Assembly: GCF_036669915.1 (NCBI RefSeq)
Contig: NC_089322.1
Span: forward strand, 12,171,252 to 12,235,251
DNA: 64,000 nt
DNA from: Pocillopora verrucosa
Lineage: Eukaryota > Cnidaria > Anthozoa > Scleractinia > Pocilloporidae
Direction of reading: 5' to 3'
Below the pieces are notes generated by a model. The model searched no databases. It was not told the origin of the DNA and was given only the letters and a program-made list of their open reading frames with translations. Of the stretch, positions 10,046 through 21,149 are shown in pieces. Each line of letters opens with the position of its first letter. Positions within the stretch are counted from its first letter, which is position 1. A program made the translations under genes and the position numbers.

Positions 10046-10672
10046 GTGCATGTCACGTTGCTGTACAGAGAACGCTTTAGAACATTATATGACCTTTTGT
10101 TTTCTTAAAACGTAGCCTTGTTTCGTTTTGATTGCGTGATTATAAAACATCCTTTTTTGGCTAGCTGCACAAAGAGTTGTTTCAGTTAAGTTTCCTTTAC
10201 GTCATAGAGGTATATTAGGCCTTTTTTCATGCGAATATTTTAGTTTTAAGGAGTTGTCCCTGGAGCAAAGAGGAGTTTTATAGGAGTCTTACGGAATTTT
10301 TTTTTACAACTTGGAGTTTTCTCCTCCCTGGAGCCAAGATCAGATGTAAGTCACGATCGTTAGTTGTGTTTTCTATCGTCAGATTTATAATTTAGCTCGT
10401 TTCCTTAGCTTAGACAGATCGTGCATTCCTTTTTAGCTTTCACTGCAATTGTTGTAACAAGTCAGCTACCCTGATTACATGATTTAGTCCAATAAACGAG
10501 TGTAAGAGTCTGCTGTCCATCCCGTACTTCACTGTGGTTGACCTGGTGGACTCAATTGCGCTGCACCCCATGTCTGCTGTGCTGGGAACGCGACAGTAAA
10601 AAGTCTGATTGTCAAAGACACAAAGGAGTCAAAAAACAGATAGAGGTAAGCTGTATCGTAGAGATTAAGTAA
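10046..10672 (+). other. Possible 5' LTR/leader of the BEL element
   Basis: No open frame. It lies directly upstream of the BEL gag start and contains an AATAAA-like AATAAACG at 10491. I could not find a matching 3' copy near 20.4 kb, so an LTR assignment is unproven. Confidence 0.3.
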
Positions 10673-11029
10673 ATGGCCCCAATCATGAATGGAGCAAATA
10701 AAGGAGAACCACCAGTTCACCAAAAGATCGACGATTGTGATCCTGAACTAAAGAGTAAGAACTTTGTCTACAAGGGCTTAAGAGAATGCTGTCGAGGAGA
10801 AACATTCCGAGATAGCTTGCGTGTATAGATTGTTTAAAGAAACAATGCAATCTGCTGAGGAGCTTAGTGAAGGATCAGATTTCGAAATTACCTTGCGTGA
10901 TCTGCGAGTATCTGAGGAGCTGAAGATGAAAATAGATGAATTGCGAGACCTTTACATGCAAGACAAAAACAAATACCTTAGAGACAAAGAACCACTTCTA
11001 ACTAGCAAGAGCCTAACTCTCTACCAAGC
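10673..11029 (+). pseudogene. BEL/Pao gag, 5' part (interrupted)
   Basis: An ATG at 10673 opens a 52-codon frame ending in TAG at 10828-10830. The overlapping frame continues the protein with a charged, helix-rich stretch (for example ELKMKIDELRDLYMQDKN), so one frameshift lies at about 10825. The frame runs into the left end of the Gypsy element at 11030. Joining 11029 to 15672 over one copy of the CAAGC target gives an unbroken reading frame (LTLYQ then AYKLVEEIK). This shows the Gypsy landed in a then-open gag. Gag would form the capsid; identity rests on position in a BEL element rather than a domain match. Confidence 0.6.
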
Positions 11030-11173
11030 TGTTATGGTTTTCCAGTGTGTTGTATGTTGTGTGTTACCATATATGGTTTGCTCATGCGCACGCATGAGGC
11101 TTCATTAAACAGTCTTTTACTTACCGAACCGCCATGTTGTTTGGGGTGTGTAGTTCTTAAGTAATACATGACA
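11030..11173 (+). repeat. 5' LTR of the Gypsy element
   Basis: 144 bp, TG...CA termini. It carries GCTCATGCGCACGCATGAGG, where the 3' LTR has A for the central C of GCACGC, the only difference seen. The LTR would supply promoter and polyadenylation signals. Confidence 0.95.
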
Positions 11174-11177
11174 ATTT

Positions 11178-11194
11178 TGGCGACGAGGATGGGA
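11178..11194 (+). other. Primer-binding site, tRNA-Ser type
   Basis: TGGCGACGAGGATGGGA begins 4 nt after the 5' LTR. From memory it is complementary to the 3' end of metazoan tRNA-Ser(GCU), ...CCTCGTCG plus CCA, with one mismatch. The position is standard for minus-strand priming. Confidence 0.65.
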
Positions 11195-11261
11195 TATTAA
11201 GGGACCTTTTTGGCTGCTAAAAGTGAAGACATCCCTAAACTAAATCCACATAACGTCCACG

Positions 11262-14200
11262 ATGGCCAGCGATGCAAATACGGCACCAAATCCAGTTCGT
11301 AACATCGGAAAAGTTCAAAAGTTCACTGTGGGAACTGACTTCGAGGCGTATACAGAACAGTTAGGATTCTTCTTCGTGGCCAATGGAGTGACCGACGCGA
11401 AACAGAAGAAAGCCATCCTGTTAACCAATCTTCCCACTGAAACGTACCAACTGGCGAAAGATTTGATGGCTCCGACCTTGTTAGGAGAAGATTTTCTCAC
11501 GTACAACGCAATCGTAGAGCGTCTCCGCGAACAATTGAAGCCACAGAAGTCTGCTTTAGTAGCCAGGTATGAGTTTGACAACCGAGCACGTAACGCAGGA
11601 GAAACGGTGAGTCAATATGTTGCTGTTTTGAAACATCTAGCTATGGATTGCAAATTTAACGACGCCATGCGTTTGGAAAGGCTTAGAGATAGACTGGTTT
11701 CAGGTATTCGAGATAAGAGAATGATGTCAGAGCTTTTGAAACTTAAGCTTGAGGAACTAACATTTGACATTGCTGTTGCAAAGTGCTTAGCTATTGAGCA
11801 ATCTTACAAGGATGTTGAAGCTCTCCAGGGGAATAAAGCGTCAGAATCAATCGATCTATTAGCCAAATCAAAGCCAGGCAAGAAGCTTAAATTCAAGAGA
11901 GAAGCCAAGCTTTCAGAGAAAAAGGGTTCTTTTTCCCCCAAGAGAACGGGTGATCAAAGTTGCTACCGCTGTTTGGGAATTCATGATCACAAAAGTTGTC
12001 CATTCAAGAAAGAAAAATGCCACCACTGTAACAAGACTGGTCACATTGTGAGGGCTTGTAAATCAAAGAAAAAAGAGACACAAGTTTCCCAACCCCCAGT
12101 AAATTATGTAGACAGCGATGACGGGGACAGCGATGATTATTTGGCATCCCTTGAGGTTAATAATGTGGGTGACAAGGATCACGTAATATGGGTCAACCCC
12201 GAAATACAGAGAAAGGTGGTCAAGATGGAACTAGACACAGGGTCAGCGGTGTCTGTACTTCCATACAAACAATATAAGGAACATTTTAATCATGTCAAAC
12301 TTTCAAAGAGCCTTGTGACACTTAAGACATACACTGGGCAGAAAATCACACCTAAGGGAGAGATGAGATGTAATGTTAAGTTCAAGGGCCAGGAAAAAGA
12401 GTTAAACCTACAAGTTGTTGAGACGCAGGGACCAGCACTGTTTGGGCGTGACTGGCTGTCCAACATTCAACTGAACTGGGGTGAAATCAAAACCTTTAAG
12501 CTTAGCAAGACTTCAGAAGGGGGTATGGCACGCAAAGTGGATCAGCTACTACAGAAGTACGAGTCTGTATTCTCCGAAAATCTGGGCACACTTAAAGGCT
12601 ACAAGGCGGATTTGAAGGTCGAGGAAGGCTGCCAGTCCAGCTTTCATAAACCACGCCAAGTGCCATACGCACTCCGCCCCAAAGTAGAAGCAGAATTGAC
12701 ACGCTTAGAGAAGGAAGGTATTCTCTCTAAAGTAGAATACAGTGAATGGGCGACCCCAATTGTCCCGGTAGTCAAGCGAAACGGATCGGTACGAGTTTGT
12801 GGCGATTTTAAGGTCTCAGTGAACCCAGTACTTCTTGCAGAACAGTACCCTCTGCCACGTATAGAGGATATTTTTGCAAATTTGGCTGGCGGTAGACATT
12901 TCAGCAAGCTTGACCTTCGCCAAGCTTATCACCAGATGGAAGTAACCGAAAGATCCAAGGAACTCCTTATGATTAATACACACAAGGGCCTTTTTCGATA
13001 CAATCGCTTAGTCTTTGGCATCTCTTCGTCTCCAGCCATTTGGCAGCGTGCCATAGACCAGGTATTACAGGGAATACCTGGGACCCAGTGCATCCTTGAT
13101 GACATGATTGTCACAGGCAAAACCGATGAAGAACATTTGGAGAACCTGGAGAGTGTACTCAAGCGATTACAAGATGCGGGTCTGAAGGCTAACAAGGAGA
13201 AGTGCGAGTTCTTCAAAGATAGAGTTCAGTTTTGTGGGCATGAGATCGATAAGGAAGGTCTACACAAGACACAAGAGAAGATTGAAGCAGTGGTCAGTGC
13301 ACCAAGACCTGAGAATGTGTCACAGTTTCGCTCATTTTTAGGGCTCGTAAACTATTACAACCGTTTCTTGCCCAATGCGTCTACAGTTCTCCACCCACTT
13401 CACCAGTTGTTAGAGCAAAACAACGAATGGCAGTGGACTGAACGGTGCGAGCGAGCGTTCACTGAGGCTAAGCGTATGATTACATCTGAGCAGGTGCTAA
13501 CGCACTATGACCCAGCATTACCGGTTAGGCTGGCATGTGATGCTTCACCAACTGGCATCGGCGCGGTTCTTTCACACGTCATGTCCGATGGTAGCGAAAG
13601 GCCAGTAGCTTTTGCGTCCCGATCGTTGACCAAGACTGAACGACGGTATGCACAGATAGACAAGGAGGCATTGTCCATTGTGTGGGGGGTGAAACGATTT
13701 CATGTTTACCTCTATGGGAGACGATTTACGCTCATTACAGACCACAAGCCCCTCACTGCCATCTTCCACCCAGAAAAGGGAGTTCCAGCCATGACTGCTG
13801 CAAGGCTTCAGCGATATGCATTGTTCTTGTCTGGGTTCGACTATATCATTGAGTATAAGAGTACAACCAAACACTGCAATGCCGATGGACTGTCGCGGCT
13901 CCCTCTCCAGCAGAAAGAGCGAGAAGACTTGGAGGTGGATTCAACAGAGGTGTTCCACGCCTCTCAGTTTGTGCCATTACCTATAACCAGTGAAGCAGTG
14001 GCAAGAGAAACACGTCGTGACGTTGTCCTAGCGAGGATACATGATTCTATTGTGAAAGGATGGTCTACTCGTGTGGAGGGAGACAAGCCTTATTACGAGC
14101 GACGCAATGAACTGACAGTTCACCAAGGCTGCATCCTATGGGGAATGAGAGTGGTAGTTCCCAATAAGTTACAAAGCAGAGTGTTAGAGGAACTTCATGA

Positions 14201-15365
14201 TGGGCATCTGGGCATGGTCAAAATGAAAGCACTCGCGAGGAGCTACGTATGGTGGCCTAATATCAATGGTCATCTGGAAGAGCTAGCGAAAGGCTGCAGC
14301 GGGTGTCAGCAAAACCAGAAGATGCCTGCTAAAACACCACTACATCCGTGGGAGTGGGCCACTACACCATGGCAGCGTATACACATCGACTACGCAGGGC
14401 CATTTCAGAACTCGATGTTCTTAGTGGTTGTCGACGCACACACCAAGTGGCCAGAAGTGGTTCCAGTCAAGTCAACTTCATCAAGTTCGACTATCGAAAT
14501 TCTACGCGATTTGTTCGCCAGATTTGGAATTCCAGAACAGATAGTCAGTGACAATGGTACACAGTTTGTTTCTGAGGAATTCCAGACATTTGTCAAGTCC
14601 AATGGCATCCGCCATATAACTTCAGCACCGTACCATCCAGCGACGAATGGTCTTGCGGAAAGGACAGTACAAACCTTCAAACAGGCTTTGCGTTCCATGC
14701 GTCAAAGCCCCAAGCCAGTGAGGGAGAAGTTGGCGAAGTTTCTCATAGCTCACAGGAACACTCCACACTCCACCACCGGTGAGAGCCCAGCACAGTTACT
14801 CCTGGGAAGACCATTGCGTACTCTCCTAGATTTGGTGAAACCTAACTTAAACCGTAAGATGGTTAACCAACAACACCAGCAGAGCATTAAGGCAGCGATT
14901 GACAAGGGTAAACAGTATCGCCAGTTAGAGATTGGTGACTCAGTTATGTCACGGGATTATCGAGGGGATCTGAAGTGGCGTCCAGGGCTGATTGTTAACA
15001 AAACAGGTCCGCTGATGTATGAGGTACAGGTGGCACCGGGACTGATCTGGCGCCGACATATTGATCAGTTGAGACCAACGGCAGTTGGACACACAGTTGA
15101 AAGCACTGACGCCGACTGTAGTGTTGAAGTCAGCCAACCTGAAGTGGCCAACACACCACTGACCCCAATTACATCAAGTACTCCAACCACTGAGGGCGGC
15201 ACAGCTCCAGGAGGTTCCAAAAAAGATCAACCAAAGATGGTTCCTGTTTCCACACCTACGGTACCTGACCCTCCTGATGCTAAACCAGCTACAGTTAGTC
15301 TGATGGTCAAAATGCGACAACACCCTCAGAGAGTTCGCAGGGCACCACAGAGGCTTGATCTCTGA
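11262..15365 (+). CDS. Gypsy Gag-Pol polyprotein (1367 aa)
   Basis: A single frame encodes capsid and all enzymes of an LTR retrotransposon, with no frameshift between gag and pol. Order by residue: Gag/capsid about 15-190; a double Cys-His knuckle about 234-266, the second canonical (CHHCNKTGHIVRAC); aspartic protease with LDTGS, Asp near 325; reverse transcriptase about 470-680 with KLDLRQAYHQ and the catalytic pair in CILDDM near 613; RNase H from about 755 (CDAS near 760, DHKPL); integrase zinc-binding HHCC (GHLG near 981, CSGCQQ); integrase core with Asp near 1043, Asp near 1097 (SDNGTQF) and Glu near 1133, giving D-35-E; then a basic C-terminus ending RRAPQRLDL. All catalytic residues are present and no stop interrupts. 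The ATG at 11262 is the first good start after the primer site. Domain order and single-frame layout resemble the Mag-like/K02A2.6-like animal Gypsy group; the clade is inferred. Confidence 0.95.
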   Translation: MASDANTAPNPVRNIGKVQKFTVGTDFEAYTEQLGFFFVANGVTDAKQKKAILLTNLPTETYQLAKDLMAPTLLGEDFLTYNAIVERLREQLKPQKSALVARYEFDNRARNAGETVSQYVAVLKHLAMDCKFNDAMRLERLRDRLVSGIRDKRMMSELLKLKLEELTFDIAVAKCLAIEQSYKDVEALQGNKASESIDLLAKSKPGKKLKFKREAKLSEKKGSFSPKRTGDQSCYRCLGIHDHKSCPFKKEKCHHCNKTGHIVRACKSKKKETQVSQPPVNYVDSDDGDSDDYLASLEVNNVGDKDHVIWVNPEIQRKVVKMELDTGSAVSVLPYKQYKEHFNHVKLSKSLVTLKTYTGQKITPKGEMRCNVKFKGQEKELNLQVVETQGPALFGRDWLSNIQLNWGEIKTFKLSKTSEGGMARKVDQLLQKYESVFSENLGTLKGYKADLKVEEGCQSSFHKPRQVPYALRPKVEAELTRLEKEGILSKVEYSEWATPIVPVVKRNGSVRVCGDFKVSVNPVLLAEQYPLPRIEDIFANLAGGRHFSKLDLRQAYHQMEVTERSKELLMINTHKGLFRYNRLVFGISSSPAIWQRAIDQVLQGIPGTQCILDDMIVTGKTDEEHLENLESVLKRLQDAGLKANKEKCEFFKDRVQFCGHEIDKEGLHKTQEKIEAVVSAPRPENVSQFRSFLGLVNYYNRFLPNASTVLHPLHQLLEQNNEWQWTERCERAFTEAKRMITSEQVLTHYDPALPVRLACDASPTGIGAVLSHVMSDGSERPVAFASRSLTKTERRYAQIDKEALSIVWGVKRFHVYLYGRRFTLITDHKPLTAIFHPEKGVPAMTAARLQRYALFLSGFDYIIEYKSTTKHCNADGLSRLPLQQKEREDLEVDSTEVFHASQFVPLPITSEAVARETRRDVVLARIHDSIVKGWSTRVEGDKPYYERRNELTVHQGCILWGMRVVVPNKLQSRVLEELHDGHLGMVKMKALARSYVWWPNINGHLEELAKGCSGCQQNQKMPAKTPLHPWEWATTPWQRIHIDYAGPFQNSMFLVVVDAHTKWPEVVPVKSTSSSSTIEILRDLFARFGIPEQIVSDNGTQFVSEEFQTFVKSNGIRHITSAPYHPATNGLAERTVQTFKQALRSMRQSPKPVREKLAKFLIAHRNTPHSTTGESPAQLLLGRPLRTLLDLVKPNLNRKMVNQQHQQSIKAAIDKGKQYRQLEIGDSVMSRDYRGDLKWRPGLIVNKTGPLMYEVQVAPGLIWRRHIDQLRPTAVGHTVESTDADCSVEVSQPEVANTPLTPITSSTPTTEGGTAPGGSKKDQPKMVPVSTPTVPDPPDAKPATVSLMVKMRQHPQRVRRAPQRLDL

Positions 15366-15511
15366 ACTTTGTTTTATTCTGTTCGTTTTCTTGTTTAAAG
15401 GTCGTTCTTACCTTTCGAACTGTGGTTACCGGACACTGTTGGTTTATTTTATGTTTTCCTTGAAATTGTATTTTAGGGCTTGTTTTGAAAACTAGGGACA
15501 GATCGTTTAAT

Positions 15512-15522
15512 GTGTGGAGGAA
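15512..15522 (+). other. Polypurine tract
   Basis: GTGTGGAGGAA lies immediately before the 3' LTR at 15523, the expected place for plus-strand priming. Confidence 0.6.
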
Positions 15523-15666
15523 TGTTATGGTTTTCCAGTGTGTTGTATGTTGTGTGTTACCATATATGGTTTGCTCATGCGCAAGCATGAGGCTTCATTA
15601 AACAGTCTTTTACTTACCGAACCGCCATGTTGTTTGGGGTGTGTAGTTCTTAAGTAATACATGACA
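15523..15666 (+). repeat. 3' LTR of the Gypsy element
   Basis: 144 bp, matching 11030-11173 except GCAAGC for GCACGC. Followed at once by the target duplication CAAGC. Confidence 0.95.
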
Positions 15667-16800
15667 CAAGCTTACAAACTAGTAGAAGAAATAAAGGGTA
15701 GACAATCTGACACATTGTTGGAGACAGGATCGGGTCTATCTTATCAATCTAGCTGCAATAAAGTCTCATCATGCGCATCTACTACAAGCAACGCAGCCAA
15801 AATGAAAGCACTTGCTGAAGCAGCAGTGCGAGAGGGCACAGAATTAAAAAAGGGTATTGCCGCAATGGAACAGAAGCGCAGGAAATGCGAAGCTGAGATC
15901 GAGCAAACATGCTAAAAGAAAGATCGTGATTGCGCAAAAGCTAAAAGCAATTGAACAGGCGATGGAGGAAGAAGATACAGGCAACAAAATTGAAATTGCG
16001 GGTATTCCAAACACAAAAGGTGGAGAATGAACATTCACATGGCTTAACTCAACGTCACAAGAAACCCCCCAGCTGGGAACCGATTTGACAAAACAGAAAA
16101 CCCTTTCAAAGTGCCCGAAAAGCCGCCTGCAAAATTGTGTGCTGCTGCTATTGAGCAGTCTATGGGCTGAGTTGGAGGCACTTCAGAAGCGCGGCTGCAA
16201 TAACAAGAGTGCTATTAGAATGCATGAATAAAACAGCCCCATTCAACAACTTAGAGAACGCAAAACTGCGAGAGTTCCCTGACCTCTGCACGGACATGGA
16301 GAGCCAAATGAGCTATCTGCCCGGCCTTGCTTGCCTAATCTTTCCTAATGCAATACAACTAATTCCTGAAAGGCTGCCCCTATTTTATGTCAAAAATGGG
16401 AGAAAGAAATCTCTAAACACACGGAGTGCTTAGCCTTCCATGCTAAATCTCTTGATGAGGGGACCGAATGGTTTCTTGCAGCCGGACTTTGCTACTGCTG
16501 CCTGTCAAAGGGACACATGGCCAGTGACTGTAAGGAGAACATAGAGTGCAGCATATGCAAGGACAAAGTCATGCAGCTCTCCTTCACAGAGAGAGAACAA
16601 GGCCCCCTACCCAAGGTGGAGAAGCCATTGACTCAAAATGCAGATCGATGTGTCATGCTATAGAAGGCGGTGCCTCATGTAGTAAACTGCTTTGGGTCGA
16701 TTTGTTAAGTAAGAAAAAGCCGCACGCAATCCATCGAGTGTGCACCATTATAGATGAACAAAGCAATTCGTCCCTGATCAGCACTGAGCTTGCGGATTAA
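15667..16800 (+). pseudogene. BEL/Pao gag 3' part and protease region (degenerate)
   Basis: The frame to 15915 continues the interrupted gag with Ala/Lys/Glu-rich helical sequence (NAAKMKALAEAAVREGTELK), then frames change repeatedly. Near 16485-16560 two Cys-His knuckles are legible (CYCCLSKGHMASDC and CSICKD), typical of BEL gag C-termini. Near 16738-16797 the text VCTIIDEQSNSSLISTELAD resembles the start of the BEL protease, whose active-site Asp lies in an IID-QSN context. Several stops and shifts make it non-functional. Identity is supported by the pol remains that follow. Confidence 0.65.
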
Positions 16801-17379
16801 TTGAGGGCAGAGGGACCTGAAGAAAAGTACTTTCTTACCATGTGCAGTGGCACAAAGGAGACCAAATACAGATGGTGCATGACAAATGTCATTGTTCAAT
16901 CCATCAGCAGAGCAACAGCAGACCTGCCTACTCTCATCAATTGGGGCAATATCCCTCAGGACAAACGAGAGATTCCCACACCTTCAGAAGATCACCAACA
17001 AGATTCCACCCCTCAAGGGGACTGCTAACATTCATCTCCTCAGAGGAGATGCCCCAGAGCTTTTTAAAGTTCAAGAGTTTAGGAACGGACCTAAAGGAAC
17101 CCCCTAAGCACAAAAGCTTTCTTTAGGTTGGACAATATTCGGTCAGATGTGCCTAGACCTCGTTGGGGGCCCCACACACATGTTCATCCGCCGTACAAAT
17201 CTCTTATTAGCCAGCCTCACTAGCCCAAGGAGAAGAATGGTAAAACTGCAATGTTACGAACTTATCCCACGCCCCAACCAGTTACGAGTTAAGGATAGTT
17301 TCACCAAGCAGGATCAAGGTGTGGAAAGCGACATCTTCTGAAACACTCAAGAAGACAACGATGTTAGCCTTTCCTGTGA
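16801..17379. other. Degenerate BEL spacer
   Basis: Probably protease-to-RT linker of the same element, but frames are too broken to assign. Overlapping open frames at 16801-17126 give no family signal. Confidence 0.35.
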
Positions 17380-20350
17380 AGATCAGAGATTTCTGGAGAT
17401 AATGGAGGTGAATATTCACAGAAACGATGATGGAAACTGGGAGATGCCACTCCCCTTCCGCCTCAAAGATGTCAAGATACCAAACAGTAAGACGTTAAGA
17501 TACCAAACAACTGGAGTCAAGCAGTAAACTACTTAAACAACCTGATTCGTACCCTAGGAAGAAAGCCCCAGATGGAGAAGGATTACTTCGCATTCATGCA
17601 AAAGATCCTCAATAAGAGCCATGCCTCCCCAGTCCCTTTAGATGATATAAGAGTGAAGTCCCAACCTGGGAAGGTCTGATACCTTCCGCATTTTCGCGTC
17701 TATTACCCAAAGAAACCAACACAGATACGAGTGGTCTTTGATTTGTTGGCCGAATACTCAGACATTTCCCTAAATAAAGAGCTGCTTCCCAGCCCAGACG
17801 AACAGCCTCTTGGGAGTCCTAATTCACTTCAGAGGGAGACAACCGTCATCATGTGTCCTATTGAGCAGATGTTCCACTCCTTTCACATGGATCCCAATCA
17901 CAGGGACTTTCTTCGCTTCATGTGGTTTGAGAACAACAAACCTGGAAAGCCGATAAAGGAGTATTGAATGAACATACACCTCTTTGGTAATAGCCCCAGT
18001 CCAGCCATAGCTACATTCAAACTCAGGAAGACAGCTGCTGACGGCAAGGAGGAGTTTGGAGAGGATTCCATGAAATTCATTCATTGAAATTTCTACGTCA
18101 ATGGTGGCCTAGCATCACCACCCACAGCAAAACAAGCCATTGCACTCGTTACAGCAACCCAAGCAATGCTCCACACAGCAAATTTGAGACTACACAAGAT
18201 CATCTCAAATTCAATCGAAGTAATGGAGGCCTTCCCAGTGGAGGAAAGGGGAAAGGGAGTACGCGACCTGGACCTACGCCATGAGAGCTTGCCAGCACAG
18301 CATTTGCTTGGAGTATTCTGGGATCTGAAGAACGACAGCTTCACCTTTCAAGTAACCTTGCCTGACAAGCCATTCACAAGAAGGGGCGTACTATCCACTG
18401 TAAACTCAATTTATGACCCACTAGGCCTGGCCGTTCCAGTGCTACTGGAACGGAGACTGTTGCTTCATAAATTAGTTATCATGGGCAAGAGTAAAAACAA
18501 TGACAAGCCTTTAGGATGGGATGACCCCCTGCCAGACACCCTCCTGACACAGTGGCAATGTTGGCGCAACTCATGGGACGATTTGGAGAAAGTATCACTT
18601 CGCTGTTGCCACCACCCAGTAGGATTTGGCACAATTGTCAGGAGAGAGATTCATGCTTTTGCAGATGCAAGTGAGGACCCAATCAGAGCTGCCATTTACC
18701 TGCATTAAGCTGATGACAGAGGAGAAGACTGCACGGCCCTAGCCTTTGGTCAGTCTAGAGTAGCACCTGTCCAAATCACTAGTATTCCTGACTAGAACTG
18801 TATGCCGCTGTACTAGCAGCACAAGTGGTTGACAAGGTCATCAAGGGGATAGACATGGGGATTGATGAAGTCACTTTCTATACTGACTCGAAAGTCGCCC
18901 TTGGATACATCCAGAATGAAAGCCGAAGATCTTATGTTTATGTCGCAAACTGTGTCCAGCTAATTCACAATATCTCAAGTCCAGAGCAGTGGACTTACAT
19001 TGACACAGACGAGAACCCCGCAGACCTCACTATACGTCCCTTGTGGAATCAGACTGGTTAACTAGTTCAAAGTTCCTAAAAACCACGTTGAATTCTTGAA
19101 AGGAGAGACAGGAGAAAATACCATTAAATGAAAGTGACCCAGAAGTTTGTAAAGAAGTCATAGCCTTCATCACAAAGTCAAGCAAGCGCTGTGGTCTCAG
19201 AGCCGAAAGGTTCTCATGTTTCTCAAGCCTGTACTCACTGCAGCATGCCATCGCCAACCTGATTGTCGCAGTCAAAGAATTTAAGCGGAGAAAGAATGGA
19301 GCCCAGAAAAAGCAAGGACCAACGACCAGGAAGCACAAAGAAAGAAACACGTCTGACGAACCCCACAGCAAAGGAACTTCAGCAAGCATGACAGTTATAG
19401 TCTGTACCGTTAAGAGAAAATTCCTTGGTCCTGATCTTAGCTCTATGCTCTACATTGGTATTGAAAAGGCAAAAGTGAGTCGTAGGGAGAATGGAGAGAA
19501 GAAACGTGCTTTAAAGGGATTGCCACTTTATCAGCCAGACCCATTTGTTGATTCTGATGGCACTGTGTGCGTAGGAGGCCATCTACGGCAAGCACGATTG
19601 GAGTATGAAGAGAACCACCCTGTGCTTCTACCCAAGAGCCACTATCTTGTTAATTTGGTAGTACATCACTACTATAATCAAGTCCACCACCAAGGATGTC
19701 TGATCACACATAAAGCAATTTGACAAGCTGGCCACTGGCTCATTGGAGGTCACAGGACAGTATCCAAAGAATTGAACAAGTGCATTGTTTATAAGAAGCT
19801 TAGAGGGCTGTTCTTAGTCTTAGATTATTGCATGGCCAAAACACCTTTCACTTTGGAAGAGCATGGGAACAGCAAATAGGGACAATCCACCACATACTGG
19901 ATGCATTGTTTGCTGAGCTTGGAAGCGCCCGATTGCCTCACAAACTCCTCATGACCTTAATGGCTGAAGTGACTGTGATTGTCAATACTCGTCCCATTGC
20001 TTTGGTGCCAACTGACATAGACAAGCCGCAACCACCCTTGCCTTCCATGCTTTTAACAATGAAAGCACACCCAGCTGGACACCACCTGGAGTCTTTCTTG
20101 GAACTGACCTGTACGCCTGCTGTTGTTGGAGGTGGGCACAATACCTCACTGACCAATTCTGGCTACGATGGAGGCAGGAATACTTACAGAACACGCAGCC
20201 CAGAAGAAAATGGTCATCATCCAGACAAAACTTGACTAATGGAGATGTGGTTCTGATGAAAGAGGAGGGAGCCTACCGCAATGACTGGCCCATGGGCAAA
20301 GTGATGGAGGCTATCCAGAGCAAAGATGGTCAAGTAAGGAAGAAATAACC
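17380..20350 (+). pseudogene. BEL/Pao pol (RT, RNase H, integrase), heavily decayed
   Basis: In order: FLEIMEVNIHRNDDGNWEMP at about 17390, a conserved RT N-terminal stretch of BEL elements; RIRVVFD-type text at about 17719; MCPIEQMFHSFH at about 17851, where the first catalytic Asp is replaced (CPIE for the usual CDIE); FYVNGGL at about 18090 in place of FYVDDGL, so the catalytic Asp pair is lost; connection domain with SIYDPLGLA at about 18407; RNase H with HAFADAS at about 18651 and FYTDSKVALGY at about 18876. Integrase zinc-binding text (VHHQGCLITH) sits near 19683-19712. The frame then passes almost directly to the final Glu region (AWEQQIGTIHHILDALF at about 19862). The two Asp of the integrase core and about 150 residues between are missing, so an internal deletion is likely. 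A C-terminal piece (NGDVVLMKEEGAYRNDWP) lies near 20240-20293. Confidence 0.8.
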
Positions 20351-21149
20351 CGAGAAGGCAAGAAAAAGGTCTTCCTGCATCCCATTAAGGATACAAAAAT
20401 TTTGAATGCAAATTTGTTGCAAAATTTTTGAACGCAACCATGTTCCACACTAAAAAAAAAAGTCTCAGGAAAACTGTTAGGGTCAGCATTTTAGCCAAAA
20501 CCAGCCTATTCCGGTTCAGCCATGCCTATATATCCAAATTATTAGATGTCTGTTGGTTGACATTGGTGAGAAGCTTCAAAAAGTGCACAATTCCCTAGAA
20601 TTGTAGTCTTGACTACTAGAACAAATGTCATGATGGTGTTGTCACTTTTATGAGATCACATGGCCAAAAACCTGGATTCTGTGAGTACTGAGAACTGAAA
20701 GGTGTGGTGCGAGTTCTTTTCCAATTACCGGGACTAATTCTTTTGGAAGGGCAATTCTAATAAACCTAAATATTGGGCACACCAAGACTCTGAAGAAAGG
20801 GTTTTAAGTTACTTGGTATACACTGTTGACAGTGTTCTTGATCAAAGCCAACCTTTGATTGTTATTTCAAAAGGGAAAGTGCAAGAAATCCTGGGCAATG
20901 TTCATAGTTCTGCTGAAGGAAGCTGCACTTTAGAAATGACACCTGGAAGGCTGGATTGTGGTGCTGTATGAGCCACAAATGCGACCCCCCTGAAACTGCA
21001 GAACAAACAGTCTGAGAGCTGAACCAAAAAGGCTTTTGAAATATCTTATCACACCCAGCTTTTGTACCAAGTTTCAGCCAAATTGGTTGATGACCACTTT
21101 TGGCCCCTAGAACACCTTCTCAGACAGGAGCACTTAAACCCTATTACAA
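20351..21149. other. No firm gene; possible integrase zinc-binding remnant
   Basis: A stop-free stretch at about 20746-20967 reads SKGKVQEILGNVHSSAEGS in its middle. This faintly resembles the H2C2 zinc-binding segment of retroelement integrases (basic helix then HS...H). The second His and the Cys pair are not convincing. The rest is featureless. Confidence 0.3.

Larger units (their letters stand above)
11030..15666 (+). mobile_element. Intact-looking Gypsy LTR retrotransposon (4637 bp)
   Basis: Bounded by 144-bp direct LTRs starting TGTTATGG and ending CATGACA, with flanking 5-bp target duplications CAAGC (11025-11029 and 15667-15671). It holds a tRNA primer site, one 1367-codon Gag-Pol frame and a purine tract. 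The LTRs differ at a single position by my reading. It is the youngest insertion visible here and probably close to competent. Confidence 0.95.
10673..20350 (+). mobile_element. Degenerate BEL/Pao LTR retrotransposon, interrupted by a Gypsy element
   Basis: Gag remains lie at 10673-11029 and 15667-16440, protease-like remains at 16500-16800, and reverse transcriptase, RNase H and integrase remains at 17380-20350, all on the plus strand in BEL/Pao order. The Gypsy element at 11030-15666 splits gag. The copy carries many stops and frameshifts, altered RT catalytic residues and a shortened integrase. No clear LTR pair remains. Confidence 0.8.
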
